Part shown: positions 10,456 through 21,082 of the stretch, in pieces | How positions within the stretch are numbered: position 1 is the stretch's first letter | Layout of the letters: each line of letters opens with the position of its first letter | Origin: Chara braunii | Taxonomy: Eukaryota; Streptophyta; Charophyceae; Charales; Characeae | Length of the DNA: 28,280 bases | Direction of reading: 5' to 3' | Assembly: GCA_003427395.1 (NCBI GenBank) | Contig: BFEA01000061.1 | Coordinates: forward strand, 3,974,866 to 4,003,145 | Notes under the pieces: model-generated | What the model was told of the DNA's origin: nothing | Seen by the model: the letters and a program-made list of their open reading frames with translations, nothing else | The model's database searches: none | Position numbers and translations under genes: made by a program

Positions 10456-11921
10456 ATTCATCAATCAATAATTAAACAGAATAAATAAATACAGAGACCC
10501 ATAATAAAATAATAAATAAACATAAACAGTTCCTCACACCCAAGAGTTATTCATTGCCTTGGTTTTGATGCACCATTGGTCAGGAATGACAGACCTCCCG
10601 TCAGTCTAACATACCGTATTCGGTCCGCCTCAGGCCAGGACTAATCAGACCATTTGTCTTAACAACCCCTTTAACTTGCCTCCAGGTCAGGACCAACATA
10701 CCCACTACTCGAGTATGGTGACCCTTTGACACTCTCGCCAGGACACCCAGACTATAGCGGGTCTGATCATCCTATGACAGTAGACCTCCTGTCAGTCAAA
10801 CTGTCTTCTACCCGGATTTGACCACTGCGGTCGGAGACTGGCTCATCCACCAGTTTTCGGCCTAGGGCGCTGGCTCCCCCGCCCATATTTTTGAACATGG
10901 GACCCGGTCTAACCACTGTTCCAGGCTCTAGCGAACCTCACCGGATTGCATTCTCTGACTGCGATAGGGTTTCAGCTGACCCTTTTCGACCTCACGGGCC
11001 AGACTCCCAAAGTCTTAGCCTCAGTCAACTACGAAATTCGGCACTCGCGTCGGGGACATGCTGAGCCCACCAGATTGCAACCTACTGCGGTAAGGCTCTG
11101 GCTATCCCCAACAATCAATGCATCTTTAGGTTAGTGAAGGAAATCGCAGGCACAGACAACCAAACAAACATCTCATACCCACAGTCAAACAGTCCATGCC
11201 CCAGATAACAGAACAGACATTTCTCAAGAGACGTCTCTTCGGTCTCATGAGGCACTAAACAGCAACAAACGACAACCGACAATGCACTTCTCAGAGACCT
11301 CCCTTCAGCCTCAGGAAATACAAAGTGCTAATCCCAGAGAGGTCTCTTCCCTTATCTGGGACAGAAGATAGGCAACTTAGTCAAGAAACACGAAGTCCCC
11401 ACGCTAACAACTCTCTGGTCAGACAAGGTTGAACTTCTTTGTGTCTATCTTCTCAATAACTCTCTTGGACAGATAATTTCGTCAGAAGACACGAAATCCC
11501 TCTATTGACAACTCTCTAGTCAGGTAGAGATGAACTTCTTTTATGTCCGTGAGATTTTTCTTTCATCACGAGATACGAACTGATTATTGTTTTGACGTAC
11601 CACAACTATGAGTTCTCTGAACTTAATATCACTACAACTGCACTTTACAGTTACTCCTCATTCAGGGATCTTATGCTCGTGGATCGACTGCGGCTCAGCA
11701 TTCATAACACTTTGATCCCATTGATTTCATCACTTATAGAAAATAATAAAATAAGTTCAGATGCAGAAACAAATGCGGATCATCTGAAAAGTCTCTCTAA
11801 AGTCCTTTATGACAAAATCTCACATGATGAAAATTGACTTACTGAACTGACAATGCAAGAATAGTCAAAATCTGTTGAAGTTCTTGTCTTGTCTATAGTT
11901 TTTCATCTCACTATATTTTTC
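10456..11921. other. Non-coding spacer rich in small hairpins
   Basis: Between the end of pol and the gag-like fragment no conserved frame is seen on either strand; an 81-codon plus-strand frame at 11592-11837 has no recognisable feature. Many short inverted repeats occur. Examples are TGACAG...CTGTCA at 10775-10794, with a TAGACCTC loop that recurs as AGACCTCCC at 10591-10599 between TGAC and GTCA. Others are the perfect palindrome AAGAGACGTCTCTT at 11226-11239, CCCAGA...TCTGGG at 11333-11360, and ATTTCG...CGAAAT at 11476-11497. An A/T-rich patch lies at 10461-10530. It may be a structured untranslated region of the element. Confidence 0.5.
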
Positions 11922-13191
11922 TCAGTCCTCTGAAGTAGCTCTCTTACTGGATGACTGATCTTTCTTTCCTTTCTTTGAGGTCATTCTAGGGACCAAGTCA
12001 GAGTCTCTGAAGATGAACTTACGAAGTCTTGACCCCGATACCATATCATGAACTTTTGAGTCATCCATCTTAAACTTTTCCCTCTGCTTCACCTGTAATT
12101 ATGTAGAGACCGAGTCATCTGGGCTCCAACCATTCAGTCCACCGAGTCTCAAGAGAATTGTCGAATAGGAGGACAACGTCACCAACTTTCAGTTTCTCTT
12201 TCGTTATTCTACCTGTCTTGATTTGATAGTCTACTGGTTACTATTTTCTCTGCAGCATCCATTACTGCTTGATCAACCTCTAATATCTGTCTCATTCTGA
12301 TCTGAAGGAGCTCTAAAATAGAATAATCACTGTCACCCTCTTGATTTGACCATGTTTTGATTATACTTTTCATAGGCAGAGTAGCATACCGACCATATGA
12401 CAGAGTGAATGAAGCATACCAATCGTTCTCTTGATAGTAATGTTATCAGCATAAACTGCAACTCTCAATACTTTTGGTCAATTACTGAGATTCTCTTCAC
12501 ACCATTTAGCCATTGAATCTTTCAGAGTCTTGTGACCCCTCTAAACCGGTGCGTTTGTTTGGAGATGATAAGTAGTTACATGTCGAATTCTGATACCACG
12601 TCTGAGAGTGGTTCTTCTTGCAATTTCATTTTTAAATTCAGATCCTTTGTCTGAGACAAACTCTCTAATGAAGGGATATCTGAGATAGACTTCCTCTATC
12701 AAGTCATCCACCTGCTCGGTTGTTTTCATTTTCAGAGTTTTTGTCTCAACATACCCGAAAAAATTGTCTCTCATGTTCAATATGTATCTCATCCCTCCTT
12801 TGTCTAATGGCATGGTGATGAGATCCAAATGAACTCGACTTCCTGACTCTACCAGGATAGTAGGAAACAAAGATTCAATCATCCTTGTTGTAGACCTCTT
12901 CTGACATAATACACATGACCTAAATAATCTGTAGATCATAATTCTCATGTTAGGCCAGAGGTAAAGTTTAACTGTCTTAGAGTAAGTTGCTTCAGCAGAC
13001 CTGTGGCCACGAGTAACCCCCTCATGTAGAGCCGCAATTATTTCTAACTGTCTTTCTTTCCCACAAACAACTCTTAGTGGAGGTAAGCCTCCTTTGCCAT
13101 CTACAAAGAGGTGTCCTCTTTTCAATCTAAATTTCTTCCTTAAAATTTTGCAGTAACACTCCTTTAATCGTTCTCTTTCCATCTTCTTCAC
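11922..13191 (-). pseudogene. pol: Pol: integrase region, first copy
   Basis: An open frame from 13191 to 12541 holds 216 residues. The zinc-binding part shows His at 13024-13026 and 13003-13005 and the C-x2-C pair at 12904-12915 (SCVLCQK). The catalytic core follows, with Asp in HLDLITMP and Asp in FVSDKGSEF. The third catalytic residue should be the Glu of NAPVERGH, as in the second copy, but here the codon is TAG (12541-12543). Past it the frame continues with several stops and at least one shift through a GPY/F-like C-terminal module (near 12130: LKVGDVVLLFD, then WLEP...LGLYIIT). It closes with a Lys/Ser-rich tail and TGA at 11922-11924. Together these are the full set of integrase parts in normal order, inactivated. 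Confidence 0.87.
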
Positions 13192-15043
13192 AATCTCTTG
13201 GTAAATTTCATCATATTCTTTAAAGATAAATAATATCTCTTCCTCTTTCTTCTCACCATCTTCTTGATTTTTTGAATCAAGACTCTCTCACAGTTCATGA
13301 GCAGCCACAACCGCTGCGTTTACCTTAGCATACCAATCATTTTGTTGTTGTTGTTCTTCTTTTTTAAGAATTAATTTATAGACATAAGCATCAGAGATCT
13401 CTCCCCAGCCGTCTCTCTCTTCAGGTCATAAGCTCCACTTGTGAGACCTTGGAGCCTTATAGTCTTTGTCGTCTTTCTCATTTAAGAAATAATCAACATA
13501 GGCAGATTCTTTGATTGACCCATCAACATTCTCATCTTCTTTTTTTCTCCATTCAATTCTGTTTAAGCCGTCTCACCAATTTTTCTCCGTGATTTTTTTT
13601 TTCAATTTAAAATTAAAAGTCCAAATGATGACAATTCATCTGCTTACTGTTGACTTTACTTGTTGAAGTTTTTTAATAGTACCTATCACAACAGACGCAT
13701 CAGTCCTAAGGATGAATCTCCTTCAATGTACGTAGTGCCTCAAGCACCTAAGACAGTGGATAATTGTCAGTAGCTCCTTCCTAAATTTAGTGTAGCCTCT
13801 CTTTGTAGAGTTTAAAGTTCTACTCTCCAATCTTAGGGGTCTCTCTTTCTCATTCTCATCTTTTTAAATCAATACACCACCACGGACTATTGACCCTCCA
13901 TCTGCCTCGATGATGAAGGGTCTTCCTTCCTCATCATCGTAAAAGGATACTCCCAACACTACTCCTTCATCTTTTAATTTTTCTTATAAAATATCAGCGG
14001 CAGTCTGTCTTTTCTCAGTTCATGATAAGTCAGTCACTTGTCTTACCATCTCTCTTAGAGGCTCTGCAAGGGTAGCAAAATGAGGAATGAAAATCCTCCA
14101 GAACCCACAGACGCCCAAGAAGCCTCTGACGTCTGTCACTCGCTTGAGTGACACAGGTCAGTTCAATTTTTTTTCTATCTTCTTAGGGTCAAGACTTCTA
14201 GCCTTGGAGAAACATCTAAAGCCCAAGATGGTAATCTCTGCTTGAAAGAGATGGGACTTTGGTCCACTGACAGTCAGGTTATATTTCTGAAGTCTCTTTA
14301 GGACCATCTTTACTCCTTCAACATGTTCACAAACAAACCTTCTGACTTCATCAGCGAACAAAGTCTCGTCTCTTACTAGAGGTCCTTTCACATGATTATT
14401 ATCAATATAAGGGTTGGTTATCTCGGGTGAGATATCTTGCATGACTTGTATCATATTCCTCTGAACCACTGTCACATCATTGGTTCAACCCTGCGGTACC
14501 ATGCACATTTGAATGAGGCCCCTCGGCGTGTGCATGACAGTCATTGGTCAGTTAGTGGGATCAATGAAAAACTGATCATAGCCAGAATATAAATCAATTA
14601 AAGAATAAATGCATTGACCAGCAAAAGATTCAGAAAGGAGATCAATATTAGGGAAACTACCTGTATCACGTACCGTCACTTAGTTGAGCTTATGAAGATT
14701 TTGTATTCATCTCAATCCTCCCCCTGATTTTCAAAAGCAAAACCAGTGGTTAGCATACGGTCCATCAGCAGGTTTAGCAACATTAGAGACAATTTTCTTA
14801 TCAAGATACTTTACCACTTCTGCCTCTTCTTTCAAAGCATACTTGGTTGGTCTGTCATTTCATGAAATATGATCAACTGTCTAGATTTTTGTCATCTTGC
14901 GAGTGAAAACTTCCAATAAAATAATGACTCACTCAAGATGTCAAAGTCAATCTGATTCAATTTTTGTTAGCAGTTCTCATGTCCTAATCAAAGCTCAAAG
15001 TTGTTACTGACCCAGACTCGTTCCGGATACGAAAAATTTTCAT
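13192..15043 (-). pseudogene. pol: Pol: reverse transcriptase and RNase H region
   Basis: Read down the minus strand from just inside the primer-binding site. RT motifs appear in order: PYANHWF, QNLHKLN, TVRD, YSLIDLYSGYD, TPRGL...VPQG, then YIDN at 14398-14409 followed by HVKGP, then LTVSGPKS, LGFRC and GFLGVCGFWRIFIPHF. The catalytic box should be YIDD; its second Asp is Asn (one G-to-A change). RNase H-type motifs follow near 13900-13700 (FIIEADGG; RTLNSTKRGY; FILRTDAS). About a dozen in-frame stops are present, many explicable by C-to-T or G-to-A change. The V-K-G-P tail and VPQG place it in a branch distinct from the common plant Athila/Tat (FMDDF) type. Coding-like sequence begins almost at the primer-binding site, so gag and protease have been lost from the 5' end. 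A charged linker (13600-13200) joins it to integrase in the same frame. Confidence 0.88.
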
Positions 15044-15045
15044 GT

Positions 15046-15062
15046 CCCCGGCAATGGCGCCA
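15046..15062 (-). other. Primer-binding site (tRNA-Asp type)
   Basis: The minus strand reads TGGCGCCATTGCCGGGG, four bases inside the LTR edge. From memory, the 3' end of plant tRNA-Asp including CCA is complementary to TGGCGCCGTTGCCGGGG, so 16 of 17 bases fit. The start TGG matches the invariant CCA tail. This site fixes the element's direction and names the LTR at 15067-22057 as the 5' LTR. The tRNA-Asp acceptor stems I recall from yeast and animals do not fit, which favours a plant host. Confidence 0.82.
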
Positions 15063-15552
15063 TTTTTGTTGCACTTTTTTCAGTCGGGCCACTTCGGTCG
15101 ACCAGGAAGCCAACAGGCTGTCACGCAAGATTTTGAATGTTGTTTGTAATAAATAAAATAAATTAAATTAAGCAAATCCCTTCCTGTTATGTGTGTCCGA
15201 CTTCGAGCGAGACCCTTCAATTGCGGTCTTCGCCGGTCACCGGTCTTAGGAATCTTTTATTTTAATTCGGAACAACAAGATTCATGCAAATGTTAATCAT
15301 AAAATTGTGGTATATTATGCATGCATCAATTTGCCAATTTTCTAATTTTGAGAACTGTGACAGGATCATCAGAGAACATGATCATTGAACAAAATAGTGT
15401 AGAAGATGCAGGACTGACTGACTCGAGCAAAGACAAGATAAGTGAGGAAAGAATGAGCACTCTTAATAATCTCAGAGAGTACACATGAAGAGAGCATGAC
15501 CAACACTAGTCACGAGTCCTCACTCATCCCTCTGGACCTCTCACTCAATCTC

Positions 15553-16209
15553 TCATTTTGTTGTGCTTCTCTTGTGCCTCGAAACATGTCTCCGTACTCC
15601 CTGAGGTTGTGGTCTCTGGATATAGAGCCACCTGAACCCTACGAGCTCTGAGCATTTCCAACCGAGTCCCATGACACGAAAGTCAACCGTAGTACAAAAC
15701 TTTTCCCATAGTGTAGGAAGATATGACTGAGAAAAAATCCCTCGTCTGAGATGCTGAAATTCGGATGGTTCGGTTATCGCCTCATAATCAATCACTGCAG
15801 GCGAGATATATCTCTTGGTGAGATCTACCAGGCCACCACATTAAGAACCATCAGTGAGAGTGAATGCTACCGGAGGCTTGGGGTAGTCAGTGTAAAGCTT
15901 GAGTCCGAAGCTGCTGATCAACTTTATCCCACTCTCATTAAGCTCCTTTTCTCTCTCCTCAAGGTATCTGGCTGCTGTGATCTAGACTGAATCGAAGAGC
16001 TCATGAGCTTCTTTACCTTTCTTCACATAGGGTCTCAAATCATGGATAGTACCGCCTCCAAAGCTGGTGAGGACAACAAAAATTGACAGACCGCTTTGAC
16101 AGAAGCCAATGACATTGATGTATTGATACTGGATAGCATCCCTGAGTGCTATCCTATTGAAACTGACCAAGACTGACCCCTCGACTGAAAATGATCGAAC
16201 TGTACTCAT
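15553..16209 (-). pseudogene. LTR-embedded ORF 1, copy in 5' LTR
   Basis: The frame opens with ATG at 16209 (MSTVRSFSVEG...) and closes with TGA at 15553, 219 codons. Two in-frame stops interrupt it: TAG at 15982-15984, where the other copy has Trp, and TAA at 15841-15843, where the other copy has Tyr. The third lesion known for this frame, the TAG of the 3' LTR copy, is not present here; this copy has Trp. So each copy is broken at different places while frame length is preserved, as expected if the ancestral frame was intact when the element inserted. In this LTR it lies upstream of the primer-binding site and pol in transcription order. Function is unknown. Confidence 0.6.
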
Positions 16210-17066
16210 ATGTTGAGCCGAATGCTGAAACCGATCTCTGTACCTTTCAACAATAACAGATTCATTGTTGATTGAAACTGGCCGAAAAATTCGAGTAACT
16301 TGGGCGATTAAGTGTTGATTGAGTGCAGATTGAATGTTACTTGAATGTTGCTCGAATGTTGTTTGAATGATGTTTGTATGTTGTTGCTGATTAAAATACA
16401 GAGATATCAGTTTGTCGACTACTGATCACTAGGTGTCGGAACTTTGAGAAAACTATAAGTCAAGATGGGGTACTTGCTGACTGGAACTAACCAAACTGCA
16501 CTCACGTGAAAATTTATTGCATTTAGTTTCCGATGAATTCTATGATTTGGCTAATTGTGTCAAACGAAGAGGTTGTCGAATGCCTCACTGACCAGATTCA
16601 GACTGTCCAGCGTGCTTGACCGGTTACTCTCTTCAAGACGGCGTTGGGTGCTCTTTCTCACATCTGACTGTCGGGTGCAACGATGTAATGTCCCTATGCC
16701 CTCTTGCTTTGTCTATTCACCCCTACCGTATTATGCATGCCGCTTATGAGACATCCCTCCCCCTCATTCGCGCAGCCGGTTACTGACGACTTCTCTCGCT
16801 CGACCAACAGTCTCAACGGAGGAGAGTGTGTTATGCAGCTTGTCTGATCCGTAAAAGTAGAAGGTGTACGCAATATGTTTTTGATCCTCTTCTTATTCCA
16901 GTGCTCTCACTCTCATTAATTATAGGCTATGCTGAGTATCCTTGATTGCCTTTTCCTCCCAACCGTCCCTTCTGTCTCACCTTGTCTTTGTCCCCCATGG
17001 TTTCCTCTTCATACATGACCTGTTGTTAACTTTTAGCACGACCAATAAGTGTAGAGAATTTGGGTA

Positions 17067-17282
17067 TTATTTGCTCTCTATTATCTTCAGGGACATGATT
17101 TGAGGTTCCTTTATATTGTGGCTATCTGCTGCTGGATGAATGCTGAGGCGAGATCCGAACTTCAAGATGACCGCTGACTTTGGGCGGTCTAACTCGGCGT
17201 TATTATTAACAACTCTCTGACCAGAGGCAACAGGGTTGTACCCATGTGCTAAAGCATATACTAGAAGCGATCTGAGTCCCAT
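17067..17282 (-). pseudogene. LTR-embedded ORF 2, copy in 5' LTR (shortened)
   Basis: An open frame of 71 codons matches the central part of the 126-codon frame at 3675-4055 (VYALAHGYNPVASGQ, then DRPKSAVIL, FGSRL). Upstream, a one-base deletion and a TAA relative to the other LTR break the N-terminal extension. Downstream it stops after SLKIIESK, where the other copy continues. No domain is recognised. Confidence 0.35.
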
Positions 17283-18026
17283 CTGATTAGAAATTTAGTT
17301 GACTGATTGGTTGATGTATATTCCGAGAGTTGGTAGACAGTGGCTGAGTAACAATAAACTCTGACATAGGTCATTGGCGGTGTCTCTCGTGATTAACTGC
17401 TGACGAGGAACAGGTCATCAATTACTTGATCTCTGCCAGCAAAGTGTCGTAGGATTTCTCGATCACAGGGCTGCACTCCACTAGAATGCTGTGAGTTTTT
17501 CTGGTTCGTAGGTCTGCACTCCACTAGAGTACTCTAGGAAATATATATGTGAGTGAGCAAAATTGACTTGACTGAACTTATTGAAGCTTTGTTCTGGCAT
17601 TATCGTCGGCGAAAGTTCTTCTGAGTATTTATTGGGTGAGGGTAATATGTCAAAAGAGGAGATAGAGTTCAACTTGGCGTTTGTCAGGTGAAGTCCGCAG
17701 GATTAACCCGTTGATAATCCTCGGACCATCCTGACTGCAGAATGTCGGGAAAATTAATGGAACATTGTCTGAGCACGACTCAAAGTGTCGAGAGAGTTTT
17801 TCCGTGCGAGGGTTATCAACAGTGTCTGTAGGTTTCAGCGCTCGGCAACTAGTTACATTCATGGAGGGCAGTTCAAAAACTTTATATTTGTTCGCTACTT
17901 CCCCAACTTAGGGGAATTGCACTGAGCACATCGTCCATTCACGCGCGCCAAGACTTGAAGTCTTCAAAGGTTAGGGACACCCGTCAAACTTACCGTAGGC
18001 ACAGGCTACGACACGTTTGATATTAA

Positions 18027-18063
18027 NNAANACNCCNAGATCNCNCCCCCCCCCCCCCCCCCN
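18027..18063. other. Ambiguous bases around a poly-C run
   Basis: Nine N calls are scattered before and after a run of about 18 C bases. The other LTR reads cleanly here. This is a sequencing or consensus problem at a homopolymer, not a biological feature. Confidence 0.9.
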
Positions 18064-20072
18064 NCTTGGGTTGGAGCAATGTTAGTGAATGTAAACCTAG
18101 CTCGCCCTGCTCAATGGACCTTCCTGTAGGAATGTAATCCCCTGGCGATCCCAACATTCCGACCAACCAATCGACATTTTTCCGTTAATCCCCATAATGT
18201 AGAAACTCTAAGATCAGGTAAACTATCGTTCTCAGTTGTTTCCTCCTTCCTCCAATGCTCATCACTCACTTATCATCTGGTAATGGGTCCGAATGATTTT
18301 CCCGAAGTTCTGTTGGTAGTGATCAAAACTACTGCCCGTGCAGCCTCAGTTCGCGATTTAGCCTTTATTCAGATGGACCGCAAGATCTCAAACGCTACTT
18401 TTTGGTTTGCTTTCTTATGCCCCGACGACACGTTACTTGGTCATCCACAGCCTGAGCCCCATGGGGTAGCACGATGGCTCATCAATTTATTTTTAGATGA
18501 ACCACCAAAGCCCAAGAATCCACTCGTTAACCTAATCACATACAAAACTATCATGGCGCGACAAATATTGTACGGCTCTGAATAGTGGAGCGAGAGCCTC
18601 TTTTAACGGGGTTTGTTTAAGGCCTTGTCTTTATAAAAAAAACTCAAGTTTTCGGGATTCTGCAGCTGTCCTTTTCCACTTTCACGGAAGGTCTCAGAAC
18701 GACTTACAAAGTCATCTTACACATGTAACAACCCCATATAGAAAGTCGAGTCCCGTCCCGATTAAGACAACCGAAACTGGAACAAGAAAACTACCATCAA
18801 GCCCAAGAGTTGTTGCCCCTCATACCTGCGTCATCTGCAAATCACTCGTTCTATGTACCCTCGTTTACGTTCCGACCGTGGTTACCCGTGACATGAGACC
18901 CACAGGTGATCATGCCAGTCTTAGGTCCTCCTAATAGTAGAAAGGATCACTCTAATAACCAAGTAGCAACCACAAGTTCAGTTAGGCTCTGCGCAACCAT
19001 GACCACTGCCAACTTTGAGGACCTCATGTACGACAGAGTCGTGGCGAAGTGAATGCTCGCGGCTCTAGGCTCGGCTCAAGATCAACCATCAATGAAAGTT
19101 TGTTAAGTGGAAATTATTAGTAATCACGCAACATAATTGTTACCTCTTGAAAAGGGACTGTTAACAATAATCGCGGTCATGCGGCCTCAAAATAGCCTCG
19201 TGTATCGCGAGCCTCTTTCGTTCTTCTCCTCTTAGACAGGTAGTTCCACGACTTCATACTTCGACCACTTGAAGCTCTTCACGACGTTCATCCCGCGGGA
19301 TAATACATGTGACGTTAACTGGGCGCTCTCACATACCTTCTTGATTGAGTCACGCGCATGACTGCAGAAGGCGCACGACTACACACTCCTTCCGTCCTGA
19401 GGCCAATCAGTGAAGGTCAGGAGTCGTGCACAAAGGTGGGTGATGTCACCTGGTTGATCTCGTGTAGTTCGCCTCGTTCGCATATCCGTGAGCACACTTC
19501 TTCCCTCACGCACGTCCTGTCAAATCACGGGTAACCGAGGCTATATCTGATTATAGCACGCTCGTAGAAATTGGCAATCATCAATAGAACAATACACTAA
19601 CCAAACGGGCTCGGCAGAAACTTCCGAGCAGGTCCTTTGGTTACTTACGTCTGCTCTCTACTCGTAAGAACCCAGTTTTGACCACCTCTCCCCGTGCACT
19701 GCGCTACGCTATCAGCATGGCTAGGACACGGTCACGCCCTTCATGCATTGCCCACACACCATTCAAGCGCAGCGACTTCTCCTTGTCTACCCGTTCTGAA
19801 AGGTTGCTGCATTGGTCACCCGCTCGCGCGTGACCGTGTCTCTCTTGATCTCGGTCTCTTTTCCTTTGCGACTCACCTGCTGCCTCTAACCACAGGTGCG
19901 AGGCAGGTCATCCCGAAGGCGTCAACCAAAACGAACACACATCGCGGTCCCCTAGCGCAAGCTCGACCTTGATCCGAGTACTTATCTCTCCTTCCCATGT
20001 ACCAGTCTCCCTCTTTTCTTCTCTTATCGCAATTGTCGAGCGCGTAACCGCAACCACACTGCCCCTTCAAGT

Positions 20073-21082
20073 TTAGTCTCGTCGTTGTTGCAAACTGGCC
20101 TCCGGACCGTCTTCCACTGGATCTGTAGGCGGGTGGTCCCGTCGCCACTGCCCCAAACCGTGCCAGGATAGAGTGGCCTCTGCATCACTCATCTCAAGCT
20201 CCCTTTCGGCGTCCCGATCGACGCGTTGCACCTCCCTGGTCGTGGTCCCAGTCGAAGAGTCATCCTCGTGGTAAGTCAACAGAAAAATTTCGCATAATTA
20301 AATAATAATTGTATAGTAAAATTACATTCTAAATTTTAAATTTTCATTCCATCTTAAAAAATGTCATTCCAATTTTAAAATTTTTCGTCTTACTTGAAAA
20401 CTTTCCTTCCAAGAATGGGTTATCCCTTCTTATTTGAACTGCATGCTAGAGATGGAATGAAAGTTTGGATGAGTTCATGAAATATTTTAATTAGACTGTC
20501 ATTCTAAGTTAGGACTTTCAGTCATAAATAGGTTAATTCAATTAAAATTAGAAGATATTTGTTGTAATATAATGAAAGTTTAATTAAAACATTTCATAAA
20601 CTCGTCCAGACTTTCATTCCATCTTGAACAAATAGATATAGTTGGAAGGAAAAACTCATATTTAAACGGAAATTTATCAAATAAAACTGTAAATTTTAGA
20701 ATTGGACGAACATTGGAATGATAATTTATAAATATGAAGGATTTTTTTTGTATGGAATGTTTTTTCAACTTTCATTTCTCGTGGGAATTTTTCTGTTGGT
20801 GACCGTTACTCGCATACATGCAGTTACCGCGTCACGCATGCATTTGCGCTCAACTCTATTGTGAACCTCGGTAATCGCTGCTTGTAGTCTCTCGTCTCTC
20901 CTCATTTCTTGCTCTCGGTGGCCACACACATTAATCTTTAGCCTCACCTCCCCAGTAGGCTTCCCATAGGACAATATGGTCTCCACCAAGGTGCCTTTCT
21001 CATCCTCGCGCTTCGATATCCAAGAATATCTCATGTACCTTGGCCTATGGACATGCAGACCATTTCGGTCTGCCATAGCCAC
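20073..21082 (-). pseudogene. LTR-embedded ORF 3, copy in 5' LTR, split by a MITE
   Basis: The minus-strand frame begins with ATG at 21082 (MAMADRNGL), runs to about 20800, is cut by the 522-bp insertion, and resumes at 20276 in the same phase once the insertion and one GT are discounted. It ends with a stop at 20073. Recognisable shared blocks with the 3' LTR copy are RPRYMRYSWI, ETILSYGKPT, EVRLKINVC, LQAAITE, MRVT, TYHEDDS, TGTTTREVQ and SWHGLGQWRRDHPP. No known domain is seen. Because this copy is free of stops outside the insertion, it represents the older frame better than the frameshifted partner. Confidence 0.45.
20277..20798. mobile_element. MITE-like insertion inside the 5' LTR
   Basis: 522 bp, A/T-rich, present in this LTR and absent from the other. 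The ends are perfect 13-bp terminal inverted repeats, CAACAGAAAAATT and AATTTTTCTGTTG. A GT dinucleotide flanks both sides (20275-20276 and 20799-20800), consistent with a 2-bp target duplication. Inside, 20452-20489 and 20587-20625 form a long imperfect inverted repeat around GATGGAATGAAAGT, so the whole could fold into a hairpin. Words such as TTTCATTCCA recur. It encodes no transposase. The superfamily is not assigned: a GT duplication is not typical of Tc1/mariner (TA). Confidence 0.85.

Noticed and set aside
8389-15066. Reading the retrotransposon as a plus-strand element with gag at 8735
   Set aside because: The tRNA-Asp-type primer site, RT and integrase all fit the minus strand, and no primer site is seen after 8388 on the plus strand.
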